Under the pieces are notes generated by a model that saw only the letters and a program-made list of their open reading frames with translations, searched no databases and had not been told where the DNA came from. From Desmodus rotundus (Eukaryota > Chordata > Mammalia > Chiroptera > Phyllostomidae), in NCBI RefSeq assembly GCF_022682495.2, contig NC_071389.1, positions 10,159,199 to 10,223,198 of the forward strand: a DNA stretch of 64,000 nt. The letters run 5' to 3'. The translations under genes were made by a program, and so were the position numbers. Positions 30,505-40,700 of the stretch are shown in pieces; the first letter of the stretch is position 1; each line of letters starts with the position of its first letter.

Positions 30505-30695
30505 CGTTTCCTCTTCCAGGAAGAGTTCCTTGATTTTCCCCTAAGTCATATATATCAGGAGACATTGTGCGCCCCAGTCACATTCCATCTTGCACACGTG
30601 ATCTCCATGAATATATTAAAGAATCCTCAAGGGAAAGGAACTTGTCCATTTTTCCTGTTTTCTCAGTGCCTAAAATAATGTCTTCCATATAGGAA
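30505..30695 (+). mobile_element. L2 LINE, 3' end
   Basis: TTTCCTCTTCCAGGAAGAGTTCCTTGATTTTCCCC, CCTCAAGGGAAAGGAACTTGTCC and TTTTCTCAGTGCCTAAAATAATG are a second forward L2 ending, 60 bp after the first. Confidence 0.65.
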
Positions 30696-30697
30696 GT

Positions 30698-31060
30698 AGA
30701 ACATGGATGGAGAGATGGATGGATGGAGGGAGGGGGAATGGAAGGAGGGATGGGTAGATGGATGAATGGATGGATGGATGAGTAAGTGGATGAATGGCTG
30801 GCTGGCTGGGTGGGTGATTGATGGAAAGGTAAGAAGGTAGATGGATGTGTGTTAGGCATGTGGTTAGATGGTGGTTTAACCATTAAGTGAGTGGGTGGAT
30901 GGAGGGTGGATTCATGGATGAGGTAGTAGATGGACAGACAATTGGATAGGATACTGGTGGATGGCTGGGTGGATGTGGGAAATGAGCAGGTCAGTGAAAG
31001 GACTAATGGATGGGTGGATGCAAGTCTGGACTGGTGGCTAATGCTTTGGAGGGTGAGGTA
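30698..31060. repeat. Degenerate (TGGA/TGGG)n minisatellite
   Basis: GGATGGATGGATG-type units with many variants (GGCTGGCTGG, GGGTGGGTG, AAGTAAGTGG) run for over 300 bp, starting exactly where the upstream L2 ends. On the minus strand it translates as Pro/Ser/His-rich peptide with no gene character. Confidence 0.9.
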
Positions 31061-31344
31061 AGTAGATATGGGGGCGTAGGAATGACTGGATCCGCATGGT
31101 ATGTGAGGATGGCTGGCTGGTAGGGTAATGTTTGCATGGCTGAATAGACTGTCTTTCCATCTGCCAGCATCGCGCTCAGCCTCCTCAAGTAAAATAGCCC
31201 TTTGTAGTCCTTTTTTCCAGATCCCGCTCTTACATCCTCTGCTTCTCCTGCTCTCTTCCAGCCTCTGAAATGGGGCTCTAAGATGCCAGATGGAAGTCTT
31301 CCCAGGAAGTTCAGCTCCAGTCCCTGCCTCAGTGCCGAGTGTTC
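31061..31344. other. No recognised feature
   Basis: Unassigned unique sequence, possibly flanking the candidate element to the right. Confidence 0.4.
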
Positions 31345-31560
31345 CACGCTGCGCAGATTTAATGCTTAATTCCAGCCTCTCCCTGATCCTTACCTGCCTG
31401 AGGAGGTAGAGGCAGCAATTTGCATATTTATTAAATATCTCTTAGCAGGATACACAAGCCGCATTGCTACATCCACTCCCGGAGCTGTCCTGCTGGCAGA
31501 CAAGAGCGTGAGCGATCAGCTGCTGCACCGCTGCCCTGTTAAATAGCTGTTCCCAGGCTC
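31345..31560. promoter_or_regulatory. Candidate conserved non-coding element
   Basis: Repeat-free block with GCGCAGATTTAATGCTTAATTCC, an octamer ATTTGCAT (31418-31425) leading into ATTTATTAAATATC, and CpG-containing GCCGCATTGC and GAGCGTGAGCGATCAGC. Motif-based inference. Confidence 0.35.
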
Positions 31561-32159
31561 AGGAGACCAGGAGGTGGCGAGGGGCCATGGGGTGGGCGGG
31601 GAAGAGGAGGTCCCGGAGGCCGAGGCACCGCAGTCTCACAGTCGTTCAGCAGTGGGGGATTCTGTTCTCTGCCCACGCGGAAAAGGCTGCGAGGGCATCT
31701 CTTCCAGCCCCCTGCCCCCACTGGAAATCAGTCCTTCCCTGAGAGAATTCCCAGAGGAGGACATTTCAAAGCTTCTTTGTTTTGTGTTTCTCCTGCTGCT
31801 CAGTTTATTTGAAAGTCCTTCCTTCTGCCTTTGCACAATCTCATTGCTGGTGCATTGTCTTTGCTCACAGTGGGACAAATGACCACCATGGCTGGGCTCA
31901 GGATGCCCTCCTCCAAGCAGAGGTCCAACCTCGGACCCAAGTGTCCAGAACCTTGAGAACCAGTGTCCAGTGTTTTCTGGAAATAAGTCCTCAGGGTGGG
32001 GACTGAGTGTCCTGAGGACCAGGAGCTCCCTGCTGTACACTGGGGTGACGGTCCCCTCTTCAGACTGGGCATCCTGGCGCCTTTTCCCGTTTCCTGTTGC
32101 CACTCCTCGATGTGGATCAAATCTCAGGATATGTTTCTGGAGCCGAACTTCCCCGGCGC
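31561..32159. other. No recognised feature
   Basis: Unassigned. An open frame of ~200 codons on the minus strand (31636-32235) runs into a MIR and resembles no protein I know. Confidence 0.4.
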
Positions 32160-32350
32160 CAATCCCTGCCTCTCCTTGTACTGGCGGGTGACCTGGGGTA
32201 AGTACCAGAACTTCTCCGAGCCTCAGTTTCCTCATCTGTAGATGGGGATGATGCTAGTCCTCACCTCATGAGGTTATTGTAAGGGACATGTGCAGGGCTT
32301 AGCACAGTGTCTGGCTCCTGGAGAACATTCAGAAAACATTGTTACTGGTA
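32160..32350 (+). mobile_element. MIR SINE
   Basis: TTCTCCGAGCCTCAGTTTCCTCATCTGTAGATGGGGATGATGC, CTCATGAGGTTATTGTAAGGG and TTAGCACAGTGTCTGGC are a well preserved forward MIR. Confidence 0.88.
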
Positions 32351-32499
32351 CAGATTACAGTTAGAAGAGCAAAGGGAGGCCGGTTGCCTGCCAGTCTCCC
32401 AGGGAGAGGGCTAGAGCAGAGGGACGCAGACCTACTCCCTGTTCCATCCACCAGAGCCTGTGCTGAGCATGCCTCCTCACAAACACCTTCGAGACAGGT

Positions 32500-32556
32500 G
32501 CTCCACAGACACCCACTTTGCAGATGAAGAAACTGCGGCCCAGAGGGAGGGCGGAA
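32500..32556 (-). mobile_element. MIR SINE fragment
   Basis: CCCACTTTGCAGATGAAGAAACTGCGGCCCAGAGGGAGG is the reverse MIR core. Confidence 0.65.
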
Positions 32557-32845
32557 ATGCGTGAGATTTTGTGTGAGCCGCGGACCCATATCTTTCTCAG
32601 TCTCTTCTTCGATGTCCTCAGGGATTCCTGCCCCGGAAACAGTCCAGGACCCTAGGAGGAGGAAAGAGAACCCTACAGACAGCTGTTCCAGCTCTACTTG
32701 CCCCACCTCCCACCGCTCTGGGCTGGCAGGAGCCAGAAGGAAGGGCCTCATAAACCTTCCTGAAAGCCCTCATCAACACCAGGCTTGGCTGAAAACCGGA
32801 ATCTCTGATCGTAAAGTAATCCCCATAAAGTAATCTCCCATAAAA
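32557..32845. other. No recognised feature
   Basis: Unassigned unique sequence up to the GA microsatellite. Confidence 0.4.
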
Positions 32846-32868
32846 GGAGAGAGAGAGAGAGAGAGAAG
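32846..32868. repeat. (GA)n microsatellite
   Basis: About ten GA units followed by an A-rich stretch. Confidence 0.95.
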
Positions 32869-33061
32869 AAAAGAAAAAACCCCTGGCAGTAAAAACAGGA
32901 ACAGCCTCTAGGAAATATGGAGGAGGCGGCTAAGCATCTATGACTGGCAGGGGAAGCGGGAGCCCCCAGCCCCAGCAGGCCCTGCCCAAAGGCCCCAAGC
33001 TCAGGCAGCCTTGTGGACTGATGGTTCATCGAATATTGGGAAGTGGAAGAATGGTGATGTT

Positions 33062-33062
33062 T

Positions 33063-33100
<38 letters not shown>

Positions 33101-33101
33101 T
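33062..33101. repeat. (ATG)n microsatellite
   Basis: About 12 perfect ATG/GAT units. This makes a false poly-Met frame on the plus strand and poly-His on the minus strand. Confidence 0.97.
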
Positions 33102-33384
33102 GAAAACCACGCTGAGGACATTCACACTCCCCCCTCACTAGAGCCTCCCACTGTCTCAGGGTTTCCAGGGTTAGGATCCCCCTGCATAGATGCAGAAAGT
33201 GGAGTGAAGGGAAGTAGGAACTCCCAGCCAGAACTCAGGCCTGCTGCCCTCTCCAGGACCCTGCACTTCTGCTCTGGTGAGCCCAAGTCCCCAGAAGAGG
33301 TGGGGGCCAGACTGTCCCCGCCCCACCCACTAAGAAGGAATGTCAAGGCTTGGGAGGTAGATGCAGCTGTGGGAGCCTAGGTGG

Positions 33385-33510
33385 GTGTCTGCATGTCCTC
33401 GAGCCTCTGTTGGCAACATACTCACTGAAGATGATCGTGCTTATCCCGGCTAAAGGAGAGATGAGATAAGACATGTCCACAGGTCAGAGTCTGGTGCATG
33501 CTCTGGGCTC
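33385..33510 (+). mobile_element. MIR SINE, diverged 3' half
   Basis: CCTCGAGCCTCTGTTGG, GAGATGAGATAAGACATGTCC and GTCTGGTGCATGC fit the second half of a forward MIR. Confidence 0.5.
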
Positions 33511-34279
33511 CGTAGATGGGAGTGGTGGGAACCGGGGCGGGGCACTGAGAATCCCTGTGAAGTAAGCCTCCCAGGCCAAGGGGCCAGGATGACTTTTTGG
33601 GGGTGGGGACGGATAAACTGCCTTAACCCTCTCTTCAGTGCCTGTACCACCCCCAGACAAAGCTCTGCTCAGCTCCAAGTCTCCGAACCCTGAGAAATCA
33701 CCTCCTTTCTTTCCTTCCCCCACCCTTTTCATTCCTGGCCTTATCTCTTCCCTGAGCCTCTCTCCTTCCCTCTCCATTCCTTCCTGTTGCCTTTTGTCTG
33801 CCAGGTTCCAGCTTCTCTATCCTTCCATGGTGCTGACAATCTCCTTTGCTCTGTCTCTCTGGTTTTGGGGGCTATTGTCCTCCTGGCTGTCAAAGTCAAC
33901 TCTGCCTTTCTCCATTTAAGACAACACAGCACTGGCCTCTCCCTGGACCCTCTGGTGACCCTGCTGGAATGCAGCTTCTGTATTAAGTCCTGTCCCAGCC
34001 TCATTACTTGGGGAAGCTCATTGTGATCCCAGCCCACAGCCCTAAGGAAGAGTCCATCCCCTTAGGGAAGGGGAGCACCCCTCTCCCACACCCCTTCCCA
34101 ATCCTGCCACCCCATCTCCAGGAGGTGAGGGCTGTTAGAACCCACCTTGTCACTGTGCACCTGCCCAGCTCATCCTCATCTATTCTCTCCCAGGACAGGG
34201 AGACAGGCCCACGTTCTGCTCATCTTCATCTCTGCTTTCGAGTTTGGCACAGGCCTGGGCACACTTGGATGGAGGTCGT
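33511..34279. other. No recognised feature; CT-rich part
   Basis: Pyrimidine-rich strings dominate 33690-33780. The stretch 33880-33930 recalls L2 but is too diverged to call. Confidence 0.4.
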
Positions 34280-34330
34280 CATGAGAGCAGAGTTTGGACA
34301 GACCTGGGTTTGAATCCTCCTGATGCTGTG
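34280..34330 (+). mobile_element. MIR SINE 5' fragment
   Basis: GAGCAGAGTTTGGACAGACCTGGGTTTGAATCCTCC is the MIR 'GGCTCTGGAGCCAGACTGCCTGGGTTCGAATCC' segment. Confidence 0.65.
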
Positions 34331-34489
34331 TAAGTGGTATAGCGCAGTCTACGTGGTATGTAGCGGTGTTCGCGAGCATGTGTACACGTAGTTAGTTCAT
34401 TGATAAAGAGGCTGGCACAACCCCCAGCTCACCCCCGACACAGAGTAAGTGTTGACTCATTTCTCCAGGCCTGGGGATTCCTTACATTT

Positions 34490-34805
34490 AGCACGTTTGG
34501 GTTTAGGGACCTTCTAACCTGCCATTCCCTCTGCCTGGAATCGCCTCTCTTTTCCCACCTGGGCTTTTTCTACTCATCCTTCCAGATGGTTCTTCAGGAA
34601 GCCTTGTCTGAATCCCCATGCGGGCCCCATAGCACCTTTAACATCTCGCTCTTCCTGGTAATTGCCAATTACACCTCTGTCTGGAGTACTGCGAGGTCCC
34701 CGGGGGCAGGGAGGGTGTCGTATTCATCTCGTGTCCCCAGAACTTGGAAGGGGCTCTGACACCGTTTCAGAGCGAATGAGCAATAAGCAGATGAGTGAAT
34801 AAATG
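34490..34805 (+). mobile_element. L2 LINE, 3' end
   Basis: CTGCCATTCCCTCTGCCTGGAATCGCC, TACTCATCCTTCCAGATGGTTC, AGGAAGCCTTGTCTGAATCCCC, GCCCCATAGCACC and GGTCCCCGGGGGCAGGGAGGGTGTCGTATTCATC follow the L2 3' order almost without gaps. It is the clearest L2 in the window. Confidence 0.9.
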
Positions 34806-35419
34806 ACAACGAATGGCAGGAAAAAAGCGGCGTGAGCAGCCTTCCTGTCCTGTCATATTTGGGATCGGAAACGGGGATGACAGGACCCTTCCATGTCCCC
34901 AGTTCTCCCCCAACCAACACGCCTCTTCTCGGCATTTAAACGTGCCCATTGTCCTTGTGGAAGATGCCGCCTCATCATGAGTCTAGAAAGTCAAGATCAC
35001 AGTGACCTCTGGACTCCGGCAGCCATGGCTCAAGGCTGCATTCCAGAAGCCATGGAGCCGACAGGACATGAGATACCCAAGACTCCCCTCTGAATTTGCC
35101 GGGATTTTCATGCCACTCGGCAAGAGGGAGAACACCCGTACCACAACACCCTGGAATCTATGTACTCCTTATTTTGAGCATCCTCCCCAAACACTCCTGC
35201 CACGGGAAAAACTGAATTTATCATGAATCAGCATGTGCCGTGTGGCCCTGGGGCAAGCCCATCCTCCTCTCTGACAGAGGAGCAGAGTCTGCTTCCTGGG
35301 CTTTGCACACCAGCAAGGAGGCTTCTGGACTTCCAAATGCTGTCTTCCAGGAAGTTGGAGTTTGAACACGATCCCTTGGGTGATGCGTCCAGAGAAGTTC
35401 TCGCTGAAATCCCCCACAT
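34806..35419. other. No recognised feature
   Basis: Unassigned unique sequence with no supported gene or repeat. Confidence 0.4.
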
Positions 35420-35660
35420 CGTAAAATGTCAGGATGTCTGTGGTCTTTATTTATAGACAGATTGCTTTTCCACTTCTCTCACTCCAACATTTCAATGTGT
35501 TATTCCTGAAGATAAATGTACATTATGATTTCATAATAGAAATTGCATTTCTCCCTTGTGTCACCTCTAAGCATGTAAATACATAAATATGGCACATTGC
35601 CTCAGACAGTAATTTAAAAGGCACTTTGGAGAACGTATTGATTATGACCAGAGAACAGGC
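35420..35660. promoter_or_regulatory. Candidate conserved non-coding element, AT-rich
   Basis: CTTTATTTATAGACAG, TACATTATGATTTCATAATAG, CATGTAAATACATAAATATGGC and CAGTAATTTAAAAGGC lie in a repeat-free block. CDX/HOX-like (TTTATA, CATAAA) and POU-like sites are frequent. Compositional evidence only. Confidence 0.35.
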
Positions 35661-36049
35661 TGGCATGGTCTAGATTTCACTGAAGTCCACCTCCTCCCAG
35701 TCCCTGCCCTCCCTCCTCTTTTTTGTTTGGATTCTGAAGCTTAGGAACTTGGGATTTCCATGTTATCTTCATATATTGGGATGTCTGTTTATAGGCAATG
35801 TGGGTTTTGGGAGGGGGGAAAGAAGGAAAATTTGATTAAGTCTGAAGTGTAAACAAGAAAGAAAAAGTTCAGCCTTCCTACTGAAGTTACCTGGAGGCAA
35901 GTATTCTGCATCTCGCTCCTGATCGATGTAAGACCTTGGGTGGCAGGTGCTGTCCATGGTCAGCTCGGGGCCACCTGGGTGTGCCCTTGGGCCAGGCAGA
36001 GCACGTCTCACTTGTGTGCCTCCTGGAGACCTCAGGCTCACCTTGGAAC
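35661..36049. other. No recognised feature
   Basis: Unassigned unique sequence. A TTGATTAAGTCTG string near 35830 lies in an A/G-rich context. Confidence 0.4.
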
Positions 36050-36215
36050 ATTCACCTCCTCTCAGCCCTTTAAGCTACTCCCAATGATTCCTGGAAACTA
36101 CTAGAAACTCACCTCTTCTAGGGAGCTCCCCTGACTACTTGGTGCTGTGTCCCAGCACCCCACTCTCTCTGTTCCCCACTCCCTCCAACTCTGCCCATTT
36201 TAAAGATGATTTATC
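36050..36215 (+). mobile_element. L2 LINE, 3' segment, diverged
   Basis: AACTCACCTCTTCTAGGGAGCTCCCCTGAC and a CCAGCACCCCACTCTC string resemble L2 'GTCACCTCCTCCGTGAAGCCTTCCCTGAC'. Confidence 0.45.
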
Positions 36216-36279
36216 TTTGGACTACTTTTGAGATCACGTTGTCCTGGGCCAGGGAGATCAGTGAGCTGGATGAAAACAA

Positions 36280-36480
36280 ATTGAAATTTTTTGAGCATCT
36301 ACAATGCACCAGGCAAGTTCCCTTAGCCCATCTCATTTAGTCCCTACAGCTGTCTTAAAGGGCAATGCTTTATTCTCCCATATTACAGAAGAGAAAACTG
36401 AGACTCAAAAATGTCAACCTATCCATGCAAGGTCTTGAGCCACTAAGTGGAAAAGCCTTAATTCAAACCTCCAAAGACCT
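36280..36480 (-). mobile_element. MIR SINE
   Basis: TTTTGAGCATCTACAATGCACCAGGCAAG, CCCATATTACAGAAGAGAAAACTGAGACTC and GAGCCACTAAGTGGAAAAGCC give a reverse MIR. Confidence 0.8.
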
Positions 36481-36639
36481 CATGTCACTAAGGTTTGGGG
36501 TCAGTTTAGCAAGATGCTGATGATCTTTCCAATCAAGAATAGTCCCCCAGCTGTATGAGTGTCCTGCAGATACCCACCTCTGGTCATGAGGGGCCAGGTC
36601 AGGGCAAGCCTCAATTCTATCAGCATCACCCCCTCTTTA

Positions 36640-37375
36640 TCTCTCTGGCCCTGCTCCTTAATCTCCCTCACTAGCCCTCTCCCTCTGCCATCTCCTCAAA
36701 TGTCAGAATCCCCCAGCCCCCCACCCCGGCTTTGGTCTTGGACGTCCTCTCATCTTCCTTTCTTCACTCATGCTCTCTCACTTCCCCTCCCACCCCAGCT
36801 TCACTGATCACTTTCCTCCTGGCAACTTAACAGTCTCTGCTCCAGCTCTGGTCACTCTCCTGGTAGCCGCCCACTGGGTGCCTCCACTGGGACATCTGTA
36901 GTCCTCTCCATTGGAATCTGGCCAAGGTGGAGCTCAACACCACCACCCCCTCAGCTTGGTGAGGGCACCGTCACCCATGCAGGTTGCTAAAACCAGAACC
37001 CTTGGCCATCATCCTTGACTCTTTCTTTGTGATTACACCCATGCATGGCCAGCCCCTAAATCCCCCACTTCTTCATACCTTTGCACAATGTCCCTTCTTT
37101 CTCCTCTTACTCTGTACTAGTTCAGGCTGCCACTTGCTCTGACCTGAGCCACGGCAGCAGTGTCCTAACCTCCCCATCCTCACAGTGCCCTTTCTGATTC
37201 ACTTTGCATATTACAGCCAGAGCGAGCATCCTCAAGCTGGAAGCCAATCTCGTCATTATTCTCTTGTTTAACATCCGTCATAGCCCCATTGGTGGTCAGC
37301 GGGGCACTTCCCATTGCGACTTCTCTCATGCCAAATGCGCACCGTGGGCACTTAATAAATAGTTACCGAGTGAGT
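36640..37375 (+). mobile_element. L2 LINE, longer 3' copy
   Basis: CTTGGCCATCATCCTTGACTCTTTC, a CCCCTAAATCCCC string, GCAGTGTCCTAACCTCCCC and GGCACTTAATAAATAG follow the L2 reading order ('GGGAGTCATCCTTGACTCC...AATAGCCTCCTAACTGG...CTCAATAAATG'). The first 300 bp are less certain. The coding frame is broken throughout. Confidence 0.65.
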
Positions 37376-37554
37376 TCTCTCCCCCTTCTCCTTGAGTCTG
37401 CTCTTGGGGCCCTGCCTGTTGACTTTCTTTTCCCCCAGGGCCTCCCAGGAAGGATTCCGCCTCAGCATCTTTGCTTTGCCTTGGAGCCAAGACCTTCGGG
37501 GCTGAGCTGGCCTTTGCTTCTGCCATTAGCTATCCTCCCTTCTCAATTACATGG

Positions 37555-37800
37555 TAATCCCTGTTAAAATTACAAATTTATTTATAGTTTTTTTTCTTTC
37601 TTTTTTTTCCCCACCCGGCAATTTTTACGGCTCATCGGCCGTAACAAATTCTACTTCATAAAGCAAAGGCACGCGTTATTATTACCTTATGGAAATAGAC
37701 GGCAGCAGCTGACTCCCGTCCCCAGCCTGCATGTTGTCCCCACGAATCCGTAATGGTTTCAATCAATACCTCTGTGGGATTTGTTCCGCTCTCTGGCGAC
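37555..37800. promoter_or_regulatory. Candidate conserved non-coding element with hairpin and retained CpG
   Basis: A T-rich lead (37585-37610) is followed by a repeat-free block with about ten CpGs in an AT-leaning context: TTTTTACGGC, CACGCGTTATTATTACC, TAGACGGCAGC, CGAATCCGTAATGG and CTGGCGACG. A perfect 7-bp inverted repeat lies at 37625-37644. CDX-like CTTCATAAAGC is present. By inference it is a constrained, possibly unmethylated regulatory element. Confidence 0.45.
37625..37644. repeat. 7-bp perfect inverted repeat
   Basis: TTACGGC (37625-37631), loop TCATCG, GCCGTAA (37638-37644). Confidence 0.85.
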
Positions 37801-37954
37801 GAAAGCATTTGGACCTGGAAATGGTGTTTCTGCCTCCAAGCCAGCTGGCAGCTGGGGCCCCACCAAGGGACCCTGAATTTGGGTGGCTGCCCCAGTGAGA
37901 TGAACAGGGCAGAGATATCCTGGTGACTCCGTGTTGTCCAGGAATAAGGAGGTC

Positions 37955-38012
37955 ACACGTGTGGACAATACTTATGGAAAGCTCTCAGTAAACACTGTGA
38001 TGATAACCATAT
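37955..38012 (+). mobile_element. MIR SINE 3' end
   Basis: GGAAAGCTCTCAGTAAACACTGTGATGATAACC is the MIR ending 'CAGTGCCTGGCACATAGTAAGCGCTCAATAAATGTTGG...TTA', compressed. Confidence 0.45.
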
Positions 38013-38110
38013 GAAGCGTGTGCTAATTATGAACCCGTGTACAGGTGAGGAAAGTGTGGCTCAGAGAGCAGACAGACCTCCCCCACAGGGACAGAGAGGT
38101 CAGGGGTCTC
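38013..38110 (-). mobile_element. MIR SINE fragment
   Basis: ACAGGTGAGGAAAGTGTGGCTCAGAGAGCAGACAG is the reverse MIR core. Confidence 0.65.
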
Positions 38111-38224
38111 TAAGGGGTATGCCCCTAGAGACCTATGGAAGTGGGGAAGAGGAGTCTCTGAGGGTTCCCTGAGCGATCTGTCCCTTGGCGCACTTTCCTA
38201 GGCTTCCCTATGGGGACCATCAGT

Positions 38225-38320
38225 CATGCTCTCATTCATTCATTCATTCATTCATTCCATGTACTGGCATTATGTGCTATATGCCCTGTCCTGGATGCTC
38301 GGACCCTGTGATAATTCGGC
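38225..38320 (-). mobile_element. L2 LINE tail
   Basis: (ATTC)n at 38233-38257 then TACTGGCATTATGTGCTATATGCCCTGTCCTGGATGCTCGG, the reverse L2 tail pattern. Confidence 0.65.
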
Positions 38321-38644
38321 CGTGCATGAAAGGGGTGGACGTTATTGTCTTCCCCATCAGCTTAGAAGTCATCTTTATTAATAATGATGATGCTAATAAT
38401 AATAAAGAGGATCCTCCCTGGGTTGTTAATTTTGTTAGCTAACCATGTGGAGGCAGGGGACTGGCCCAGAAAACCCTCCTGTTCATCTTTGGGCCTATTA
38501 AAATGTTAGGATATTGGACACTTGAGCTTCAGACTCAAGGCAACTATTAGGAAGGAGTTTTCCTGCTTATGAAAGAGCAATTATTAATATAAAATTCAAT
38601 AGCCCAGTCTAGACTCCTTGAAAGCAAGTCAGGTCCACTGGGAG

Positions 38645-38865
38645 CCAGCGTAGTGTGGCGGCGCGCACCTCAGCTCTGGGGGTGGGAACTGGAGTTCAAA
38701 TCCTGAATCTGCACTAATTAGCTATATGACCTTGGGAAAGTCATTTAATTCTCTCCTGCACAGGAGGATAATAATGCTAATCATGAAGTTAATGTGAGGC
38801 TAGATTAGATAATGGAGCTGAAAACACTTCACACATGTTAAAACACGCTAGGAGTAGTTATAGAA
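38645..38865 (+). mobile_element. MIR SINE, near full length
   Basis: GGAGTTCAAATCCTGAATCTGCACTAATTAGCTATATGACCTTGGGAAAGTCATTTAATTCTC and AGGATAATAATGCTAATC span the MIR 5' half and core without gaps. Confidence 0.88.
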
Positions 38866-39194
38866 AAAAAAAGGAGCCGGCTACCTGCCTTGGGGGTCAC
38901 CATCTCATAATTTATAGGATGAGGTGCTCGTCCAAGGTCGTAATAGTTCCTTTTAAATGGATCACTCCAGACGAGTGGTCCTTATGCATGGTGCAGCTCC
39001 AGCAGTGCTGAGAAGGGCTGCGATAGTGAGTTTCTAATAATCAAGTGCTCAAGTGTGCAAAAAAAAAGTAATAAGGAGGAGGACAAGACTTCAGAGATAT
39101 CAAAGATGAAGGCAAGGAAGAAGAGGAAGTAGGGCTAAGACCAGGCCCTCTGGGATTGACTCCAGTGTGTGATATCATGTTATCCTTGTAGATA
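38866..39194. other. No recognised feature
   Basis: Unassigned. A few MIR-like words near 38900-38950 are too short to call. Confidence 0.4.
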
Positions 39195-39395
39195 CCAGGG
39201 TCAGAGGGCTTAGCACCTGAACTGAATCCGAGCCCCTCCACTTTAGCTTGTGACCTTGGCCCAGTGACTGACACTCACTACTTCCATGAAATGGGGATAA
39301 TGTTAACACCTGCCTTTAGCTTATCACGAGGAACAGAGAAATCACACTTGTGCACAGTCTTTCTGAAAAGCACTCAATAAATACTGCTACCCTAT
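39195..39395 (+). mobile_element. MIR SINE
   Basis: GTGACCTTGGCCCAGTGACTGACACTC, CCATGAAATGGGGATAATGTTAACACC and AAAGCACTCAATAAATACTGC are a forward MIR. Confidence 0.82.
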
Positions 39396-39520
39396 AGAGT
39401 ACCACTTGTCCCACTTTCCAGGTGAGAAAAGTGTGGCTCACTGCATTCATAACTTGCCTAAGAGGACAAAGCGGGCGAGGGGCAGAGGTGGGCTTCTGGT
39501 GCCAGCTCCCAGTCTGCCTT
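39396..39520 (-). mobile_element. MIR SINE
   Basis: GTCCCACTTTCCAGGTGAGAAAAGTGTGGCTCACTGC and CATAACTTGCCTAAGAGG form a reverse MIR, directly tail-to-tail with the preceding forward copy. Confidence 0.7.
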
Positions 39521-39614
39521 CTCACCCGTGTCCCAGCGCCCCCCCGCATTACTGCCGCTCCACACATCTGCTGAGTAGTTAGGTTTGCTGGGGCTGGGGC
39601 TGGCCTCACCATCG

Positions 39615-39740
39615 GAAAGAGCACGGAACACCTGCCCTCAAGGGGCTTGCGGTCTTATAGAGGAGAAGCGTATCAGCAAGAGTTCATTCACTTGCAGCAC
39701 AGCAAACATGCGAGCATATGATAATGGGTGCACAGGAGGA
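39615..39740 (-). mobile_element. L2 LINE fragment
   Basis: CCTGCCCTCAAGGGGCTTGCGGTCTTATAGAGGAGAAGCG fits the reverse L2 'CTGCCCTCAAGGAGCTCACAGTCTAGTGGGGGAGACAG'. Confidence 0.7.
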
Positions 39741-40534
39741 GGGCGGGGCCCCTGGCCAGGGAATAGAGGAGAGGGGCCTCAGGGAGGATGGAAATCATCA
39801 CGTTCGAGGTGTGGAAGGAAGGAAGGAAGGCTCTGAGGAACGCTTGGTCAGACTTTTCTTTTTCATCATCATCCATGTCTCCATGTCCCTGGTGTACATC
39901 AGTCAAGACTCCATCCTGGAGTCAGCTCCCGGGGACATCTCCGGCGTGGCTCGGACCATGCTGGGCTCCTGGGAACTCCCCCAGGACCTCTCCCCTCGCT
40001 GGACACTCACCGTCACTGTCAGACCATCGTGAGCATCCAGGTGACTGTCTCTGCAGGATGTCATATTCCTCTTTTCCAGGACCACTCAAGGACCCCCGGA
40101 TCAGTCTTAGTGTGGTGTGAACAGAAGTGCCGTGAAAACAAAAGCGACTGGTATGCTCAGGACTGGATTGTTTTCATAACAAAAGACATGATGTTTGGGG
40201 GAAGGTCTCCATCTGCTCCAAATGGGCACCGTGAGCAGGTCCAGTGTGTTTGCCTTCACAGAGGTTACAATGGCAGGTCAGCGTGCTGCGGTCAGGGGCT
40301 GCTTGCGGGGGAGCCACAGGCCACTTCCTCCCCTCTGGTTGGGTAAACGAGGCACACGGGGAAGGGCAAAGGCTGTGAATGAGCACTGTGAGGCCTCGGT
40401 TACTCTGTGGACTTCTCCCTGCCTCTGGCTCCAGATCTGATATATTTGAGAAGCAATCCATCATCAGAGAGTGGTAAGGCATCCTACTGGTTGGGCACAG
40501 AGCTGGAAATGACTAGTAGGATATATCTCTTTCA
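39741..40534. other. No recognised feature
   Basis: Unassigned ~800 bp, including a short GGAA run near 39815-39830. No exon signature was found. Confidence 0.4.
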
Positions 40535-40700
40535 GTCTCACTTTAAATGCCTCCAAAGACAAGGAACTCACTACCTGATGAGCAAGCCCATTCCTGAGAG
40601 ACCAAATTGACAATTCTGTGACTTCTATCCATAGATTCTAGTTCAGCTTTTGGAAGGCACAAGAGTGAATTTAAGGCTGTCTGTCCATTCAGCTGCCAAT
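40535..40700. mobile_element. Ancient repeat, family unresolved (copy 2)
   Basis: CCTCCAAAGACAAGGAACTCACTACCTGATGAGCAAGCCCATTCC and ACTTCTATCCATAGATTCTAGTTC belong to the same family as 12560-12790 but cover mainly its other half. Confidence 0.4.

Noticed and set aside
30578..30883. Ser/Pro/His-rich minus-strand frame
   Set aside because: It is a translation of the TGGA minisatellite and an L2 end.
31636..32235. ~200-codon minus-strand frame
   Set aside because: Runs into a MIR copy and resembles no protein I know; length is within chance for this base composition.
32748..33380. Frames with poly-His (minus) and poly-Met (plus)
   Set aside because: Both are translations of the ATG microsatellite at 33062-33101.
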